Below are positions 6,401 through 9,296 of a stretch of DNA of 9,296 nucleotides, piece by piece. The notes below the pieces were generated by a model that was not told the DNA's origin, made no database searches, and saw only the letters and a list, made by a program, of their open reading frames with translations. Position 1 is the stretch's first letter. Each line of letters opens with the position of its first letter. Source of the stretch: DASZPJ01 sp035550295 (GTDB lineage: Bacteria; Patescibacteriota; Saccharimonadia; Saccharimonadales; UBA4665); the NCBI GenBank assembly GCA_035550295.1, contig DASZPJ010000006.1:1-9296 (forward strand). Reading direction: 5' to 3'. Position numbers and translations under genes: made by a program.

Positions 6401-7217
6401 CTTTAAACTTAAACGAAGCAAATATAATAGTCGGCCCAAGGTCGCAATCTTCCGTGAAGAAGGCGTTAATGGCCACGTCGAGATGGCGGCCGCATTTGAC
6501 CGGGCCGGTTTTGACGCCGTTGACGTTCACCTTAGTGACATCGAAACTGGAAGATTCAGTTTAGACGACTTTGTCGGTTTAGCGGCCTGCGGCGGCTTTA
6601 GTTATGGTGACGTACTAGGTTCCGGCCAAGGCTGGGCTAAATCAATCCTGTTCCACAAAGACTTGCGCGCTAAATTCGAAAAGTTTTTTGCCCGACCGGA
6701 CACATTTAGTCTCGGTGTCTGCAATGGCTGCCAAATGTTCGCCGCGCTGAAAGAAATTATTCCTGGCGCCGCTAACTGGCCAACATTCCTAAAGAACGCT
6801 TCGGAGCAATTCGAAGCCCGGCTGGTCTCCGTGAAATTAGAAAAAAGCCCGTCAATCCTTTTCAAGGGCATGGAAGGTTCAATCTTGCCAGTGCCGACAG
6901 CCCACGGCGAAGGCCGCGCCGTCTTCGATTCCAAGAACCAAGAACAAAGAACCAAGAACGATGGCCTAATCGTCGCCCGCTACGTCGACAACCACGGCAA
7001 AATCACCGAAAATTACCCAGCCAATCCGAACGGCTCACCCGACGGCATCACAGCACTGACCACACCGGACGGCCGGGCGACCATCATCATGCCGCACCCC
7101 GAGCGCGTGCACCAAACCCGCACGCTCTCCTGGCATCCAGCCGACTGGGATGACGAATCACCATGGATGCAAATTTTCTACAACGCCCGCCAATGGGTCC
7201 AAGATCAGACTAAATAA
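3402..7217 (+). CDS. purL: Phosphoribosylformylglycinamidine synthase, large single-chain type
   Basis: Converts FGAR, glutamine and ATP to FGAM, the fourth purine step. With 1271 residues it is the large all-in-one form (E. coli about 1295), not the small PurL/PurQ/PurS complex. The N-terminal PurS-like part starts KIYQGIAALSDFR and holds AEYVHFAD (34-41) and RAGTISPWSSKATDI (78-92). The synthetase core has FAQVNSEHCRHKIFNADW (203-220), AETHNHPTAI (286-295), ATGIGGEIRDE (302-312), GGGAASSM (438-445) and IHDVGAGGLSNA (489-500). The second half has RDQMVGPWQVPV (655-666), IPVGKDSLSM (761-770) and YHDRSDGGLL (866-875). The C-terminal class I glutaminase has the nucleophile C1107 in LGVCNGCQM and the dyad H1232/E1234 in MPHPERV. 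As recalled, it aligns almost colinearly with E. coli PurL. The GTG start has a strong GGAGG. A heptanucleotide repeat lies at 6931-6959. Its end overlaps the convergent phosphatase gene by 8 bases. Confidence 0.98.
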   Translation: MKIYQGIAALSDFRRAKLLQKLQALEPGIRDVSAEYVHFADVDRTLSKADDARIAKLATYGTPYQETPKGLLYLVVPRAGTISPWSSKATDIIRNSGIAGVKRIERGVAYYVEGEVVDDVSVAAALHDRMTETVLPSIDALEELFAAAKPKALRDIDISGGHAALAKANVDFGFALADDEIDYLVDAYKALGRNPTDAELMMFAQVNSEHCRHKIFNADWTIDGKAAPKSLFKMIKNTYEKGGQGVLSAYKDNAAILQGPLAGRFFAEPDGSYCYHHEPTHMVIKAETHNHPTAIAPIPGAATGIGGEIRDEAATGQGAKTKAGLAGFSVSNLHIPDAERPWEGKNDKPDRIASALDIMLEAPIGGASFANEFGRPNLTGYFRTFEQQVGDTVWGYHKPIMIAGGLGNIRYLHTQKAALPVGTLVIQLGGPSMLIGLGGGAASSMQTGQSDETLDFASVQRGNGEMERRTNQAIDACWALGENSPILSIHDVGAGGLSNALPELVHDAGRGAIFQLRDIPNAEPGLSPMEIWCNESQERYVLGIAPESLEEFTAICERERCPFAVVGILTEEEQLVVEDSLLKSKTVDLPMDVLFGKPPKMSRSFKSSSTKQAELKLDDIKLEDAVERVLKLPSVGSKSFLITIGDRTVGGLVTRDQMVGPWQVPVSDVAVTAVSYDADFGEAMAMGERTPLALINAPAAARMAVAEAVSNCVAADVQQISDIKLSANWMAAVGYGNEDQALYESVRAVGEEFCPALDITIPVGKDSLSMRTSWDDKSVTSPVSLIISAFAPVNSVQRTLTPQLSVDSTASLVLIAPSAEQRLGGSALAQVYNQLGSIAPDADAEEFKDYLDKLLAMKKAQKILAYHDRSDGGLLAVVLEMAFASRCGLDLNLSDLDGSTLEKLFNEELGAVIQVAAKDLETTLKVFGDHATVIGKATKDQTIKIIDGQTIYKNSRSQLQRWWSDTSYRLQKLRDNPDSADQEFAVIADDKDPGLSPQVSFKLKRSKYNSRPKVAIFREEGVNGHVEMAAAFDRAGFDAVDVHLSDIETGRFSLDDFVGLAACGGFSYGDVLGSGQGWAKSILFHKDLRAKFEKFFARPDTFSLGVCNGCQMFAALKEIIPGAANWPTFLKNASEQFEARLVSVKLEKSPSILFKGMEGSILPVPTAHGEGRAVFDSKNQEQRTKNDGLIVARYVDNHGKITENYPANPNGSPDGITALTTPDGRATIIMPHPERVHQTRTLSWHPADWDDESPWMQIFYNARQWVQDQTK
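6931..6959 (+). repeat. Heptanucleotide tandem repeat inside purL
   Basis: Four adjacent copies of a 7-base unit, CCAAGAA, plus one extra base; the third copy differs at one position (CAAAGAA). It encodes the polar, low-complexity stretch around SKNQEQRTKN (residues 1177-1186) in the glutaminase domain, between the GEGR and ARYVDN segments. The unit is not a multiple of three, so gain or loss of one copy would shift the purL frame before the H1232/E1234 dyad. Confidence 0.8.
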
Positions 7218-8034
7218 AATCGATGGCGATAGCCGTGGCGTCGTCATGCAATTTATAGCGCGGATAGATTTGAAGTTCGGGATCAGAATCTTCAACTTCG
7301 CGAACTTTAGCGTATAGCGCTTCCAAGCCGCCGGCTGTGTATAGATCATAAATAGCTTGCCAGTTTTCCGGTTCGTTCGGATCGCTCTTGGGCATAAATA
7401 AACCATCTGTCAGGAGCAGAATAGTGGCAACGTCGCTAATTTTTAGTGTTTTGGATTGGATAAAGTTGGCATACGCCGGATCGCCATTCAATACGCCGAA
7501 TGTCCGGTTGGCATTACCGCGTAGCTCCAGCACGTTTTCGGCGACCAACTGTCTAATTCCAGTGCGGCCAGCGTCGGCCAGGGTTCGCCAACGCCGCATA
7601 ATGTCGGCATCCTGGTCGTTGTAAATAAGCGGGGTCTCGACTTGGCCGTTACGGTAAGCCACTACTGGCACACTGTCGCCTAGCTGGAACAACTCAACTT
7701 CCGCATCGCCTACCCGGGCGGCGGCAACTGTAGTCATAAAGCGGTTCGGAATTTGGCTAACATCGACCTGGTATTTTTGGTGGGCCGCTTCTATAGCATT
7801 GGTAGCCGCTTCGGCTTTAGCCCTAAAATCCCCAGCAGTTTTAGCAAATACTTCGGCGGCGATATGCGAAGCGATATAGGCTCCGGTCTGGCCGTCGTAC
7901 AAGTCTGGAGTAATCGACGATGCTCCATCAAAAACGGCCAACAAGCAGCTGTCGGTATCGATTAGCAGGCTGTCTTCATTTGGCCGGTCAGTCCCAGGAT
8001 AACTGATCGAACTGACTTCGTAATTGCGGGGCAT
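7210..8034 (-). CDS. PP2C-type (PPM family) serine/threonine protein phosphatase
   Basis: A predicted metal-dependent protein phosphatase of 274 residues, close to one catalytic domain with nothing added; no signal peptide or membrane segment is visible, so it is probably cytosolic. PPM motifs appear in order: TDRPNED (15-21), AVFDGAS (33-39), TTVAAARV (101-108), LGDSVPVV (118-125), LLLTDGLF (206-213) and HDDATAIAI (263-271). The metal-binding aspartates (D36, D210, D265) and the neighbouring glycines are present, so it looks active. Its ATG lies 5 bases after the pyrE stop, with only a weak AAAGA ahead of it, so it is probably the last gene of the pyrF-pyrE transcript. Its TAG stop lies inside the 3' end of purL, which is read the other way. 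The substrate is unknown; no kinase gene is in the window. I cannot assign a gene symbol. Confidence 0.85.
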   Translation of the reverse strand: MPRNYEVSSISYPGTDRPNEDSLLIDTDSCLLAVFDGASSITPDLYDGQTGAYIASHIAAEVFAKTAGDFRAKAEAATNAIEAAHQKYQVDVSQIPNRFMTTVAAARVGDAEVELFQLGDSVPVVAYRNGQVETPLIYNDQDADIMRRWRTLADAGRTGIRQLVAENVLELRGNANRTFGVLNGDPAYANFIQSKTLKISDVATILLLTDGLFMPKSDPNEPENWQAIYDLYTAGGLEALYAKVREVEDSDPELQIYPRYKLHDDATAIAIDFI

Positions 8035-8039
8035 ATTCT

Positions 8040-8648
8040 TTAAACACTTAGGAATTCAATGCATTGCTGGTGTTTGGCGTCGTCTATTTTGCCAAGCGAG
8101 TGCATAATGTCGACAAGTTCACGAACAGTCATAAAAGCATGGAGTTTGTACCCGGCGTCGGCCAGCAACTTCTCGCCGCCCTTTTGATAATCCAACAGCA
8201 CCACGGCATCTTTGACGACCAGACCGTGCCGCTCCATGCCGGCGATTGCTTCCATGAGTGATGTGGCGCGGTTGGCGAGATCTTCGATCATTACCACTGT
8301 TTCGCCCTCGTTGAATTCACCTTCCAAGCTTTTGCCGAGACCGTGGTCTTTGGCTAGGCCTTCTTTGCGCATAAAAATCCACGGCTTATCGATCTCCAAA
8401 CTAATCGCGCCGGCAATCGGCAGGGCAGCGTAGGCGACGCCAGCCAGCCGATCGTACTGCAAATCTTTCAAAACCTCGGCGTACAGTTTGGCAACCGTCT
8501 TCATAACTTTCGGATAGCTGATAAAGAGCCGGAGATCCAAATACATCGGACCCGTGGCGCCGCTCTTGTAAGTAAACTCGCCGAACTTCAGCGCGCCCAT
8601 GTCGGCCAGCGCCAGGGCCAGTTCTTTTTTCTGGTCGTCAGTTGCCAT
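8040..8648 (-). CDS. pyrE: Orotate phosphoribosyltransferase, variant active-site loops
   Basis: Joins orotate to PRPP to give OMP, the fifth pyrimidine step. I place the start at ATG 8648 (202 residues) because AGGAG stands 7 bases before it; the in-frame GTG at 8651 would have a 4-base spacer. As recalled, the sequence resembles the OPRT domain of eukaryotic UMP synthase: KFGEFTYKSGATGPMYLDLR (21-40), GVAYAALPIA (70-79), EGEFNEGET (109-117) and KDAVVLLDYQKGG (146-158). The catalytic loop RKEGLAKDHG (94-103) keeps R94, K95, K100 and H102 but has two extra residues compared with the usual RKEAKDHG. The PRPP loop is VVMIEDLANRATS (118-130): the acidic pair E122-D123 is kept, while the usual TTG/TSG part is replaced by NRA. 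The gene follows pyrF after 3 bases and precedes the phosphatase gene by 5 bases. Orotate is the most likely substrate given the neighbours. Confidence 0.9.
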   Translation of the reverse strand: MATDDQKKELALALADMGALKFGEFTYKSGATGPMYLDLRLFISYPKVMKTVAKLYAEVLKDLQYDRLAGVAYAALPIAGAISLEIDKPWIFMRKEGLAKDHGLGKSLEGEFNEGETVVMIEDLANRATSLMEAIAGMERHGLVVKDAVVLLDYQKGGEKLLADAGYKLHAFMTVRELVDIMHSLGKIDDAKHQQCIEFLSV

Positions 8649-8651
8649 CAC

Positions 8652-9296
8652 TTAACTCCTGTACTTATTAATTTCGTCACGGGTTTTGCGGGCTTCGGTG
8701 GCAGCGGCCTTGGCGAAATTGTCGCCGTTACTGGCATAGATAATGGCTCGTGACGAGGCGATAATTTGGTGCTCGCCACCGGCTTTGACAGTCGCTGCGA
8801 CATCGCCGCCTTGGGCGCCAATGCCAGGCACCAACAGCCACATCTCGTTGCCAATCGTGGCCCGAATTTCCGCAAGCTCTTCTGGGTATGTCGCGCCGGT
8901 CACCAGCAGGCAATTGCCGTTGGTGTTCCAGTTGTTTTTGACGTTTTCAGCGACCCGCAGATATAATTTTTTGCCGTCAACTTCCAGGTCCTGGAATTCA
9001 GCGGCACCGTCGTTGGATGTACGGCAAAGGACGATTACGCCTTTGTCTGCGTGGTCCAGGAAAGGCTGGACCGCTTCACGGCCAAGATATGGATGAATCG
9101 TAACCGCGTCAACCCCCAACCGGTTAAAGGCAAAATCCGTGTAGTAACTATTGGTATTTCCGATGTCAGCCCGCTTAAAATCAAGAACAATCGGAATTTC
9201 CGGGTATTGTTCACGCAAAAAATGGCACGTCTCGCGAAGCTGCATAATGCCTTCCGAGCCATGGGCTTCGTAGAAAGCTGAATTAGGTTTATAAGC
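8652..9296 (-). CDS. pyrF: Orotidine 5'-phosphate decarboxylase, 5' end cut off by window
   Basis: Decarboxylates OMP to UMP, the last step of pyrimidine synthesis. The frame stays open to the window edge and gives 214 residues; the internal ATG at 9245 is not the start, because the preceding 17 codons encode the family segment YKPNSAFYEAHGSEG. In this partial numbering the catalytic D-x-K-x-x-D signature is LDFKRADIGNT (D39, K41, D44). It is followed by AVTIHPYLG, the strand VIVLCRTSN, and the phosphate-binding region VPGIGAQGGD, then ASSRAIIYAS with its arginine. KRADIGNT and PGIGAQGGD suggest the longer bacterial type (as in mycobacterial PyrF, about 270 residues) over the short E. coli form, so some 50 residues are probably missing. 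It ends 3 bases before the pyrE start and overlaps that gene's ribosome binding site, so the two genes are certainly co-transcribed in form. The promoter lies outside the window. Confidence 0.95.
   Translation of the reverse strand, partial: AYKPNSAFYEAHGSEGIMQLRETCHFLREQYPEIPIVLDFKRADIGNTNSYYTDFAFNRLGVDAVTIHPYLGREAVQPFLDHADKGVIVLCRTSNDGAAEFQDLEVDGKKLYLRVAENVKNNWNTNGNCLLVTGATYPEELAEIRATIGNEMWLLVPGIGAQGGDVAATVKAGGEHQIIASSRAIIYASNGDNFAKAAATEARKTRDEINKYRS
8656..8660 (-). promoter_or_regulatory. Ribosome binding site of pyrE, inside the end of pyrF
   Basis: AGGAG is formed by the last two sense codons of pyrF and stands 7 bases before ATG 8648. This decides in favour of ATG 8648 over GTG 8651. 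Confidence 0.75.

Noticed and set aside
8649..8651. GTG at 8651 as the pyrE start
   Set aside because: It would lie only 4 bases from AGGAG, whereas the next codon, ATG 8648, has an ideal 7-base spacer.
9243..9245. ATG at 9245 as the pyrF start
   Set aside because: The 17 codons upstream are in frame and encode the conserved YKPNSAFYEAHGSEG segment, so the gene continues past the window edge.
1..9296. A novel defence, mobile or secondary-metabolite system
   Set aside because: Every long gene is a recognisable nucleotide-synthesis enzyme or a PP2C phosphatase. No transposase, integrase, nuclease, long direct repeats or RNA gene signature was seen on either strand.

Overview
The window is a compact nucleotide-biosynthesis region of a bacterium, about half G+C. 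It holds seven protein genes and almost no non-coding DNA; the longest gap is about 170 bases. TGA ends purF and purM, and TTG and GTG serve as starts, so the standard bacterial code applies. Very tight packing, 4-base stop/start overlaps, several unusually divergent housekeeping enzymes and a gammaproteobacterial-looking PurL hint at a small-genome candidate-phylum (Patescibacteria/CPR-like, perhaps Saccharibacteria) lineage. That placement is recall-based inference with low to moderate confidence.

Left and centre (1-7217): a divergent pair of purine operons. On the minus strand purF is followed by purN, whose 3' end lies outside the window; they overlap by 4 bases. On the plus strand purM (TTG start) is followed by purL (GTG start), again with a 4-base overlap. 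Between them (2123-2295) lie two well-formed sigma70-type promoters facing away from each other, with -35 boxes only 3 bases apart. Together the four enzymes cover steps 1 (PurF), 3 (PurN), 4 (PurL) and 5 (PurM) of de novo purine synthesis, from PRPP towards AIR. Only PurD (step 2) is missing from this run and may lie outside the window.

Right (7210-9296): a minus-strand pyrimidine cluster, transcribed pyrF (5' end cut by the window), pyrE, then a PP2C-type protein phosphatase gene. PyrE and PyrF carry out the last two steps to UMP. The phosphatase gene converges on purL and overlaps its 3' end by 8 bases, with no visible terminator between them.

I see no rRNA, tRNA, CRISPR array, insertion sequence, prophage or defence system, and no clearly new multi-gene system. 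The observations worth checking are sequence-level oddities: a shared promoter core, terminator-like hairpins inside purF, a heptanucleotide tandem repeat inside purL, altered active-site or cofactor motifs in PurM, PurN, PurF and PyrE, and a signalling phosphatase embedded in a pyrimidine cluster.
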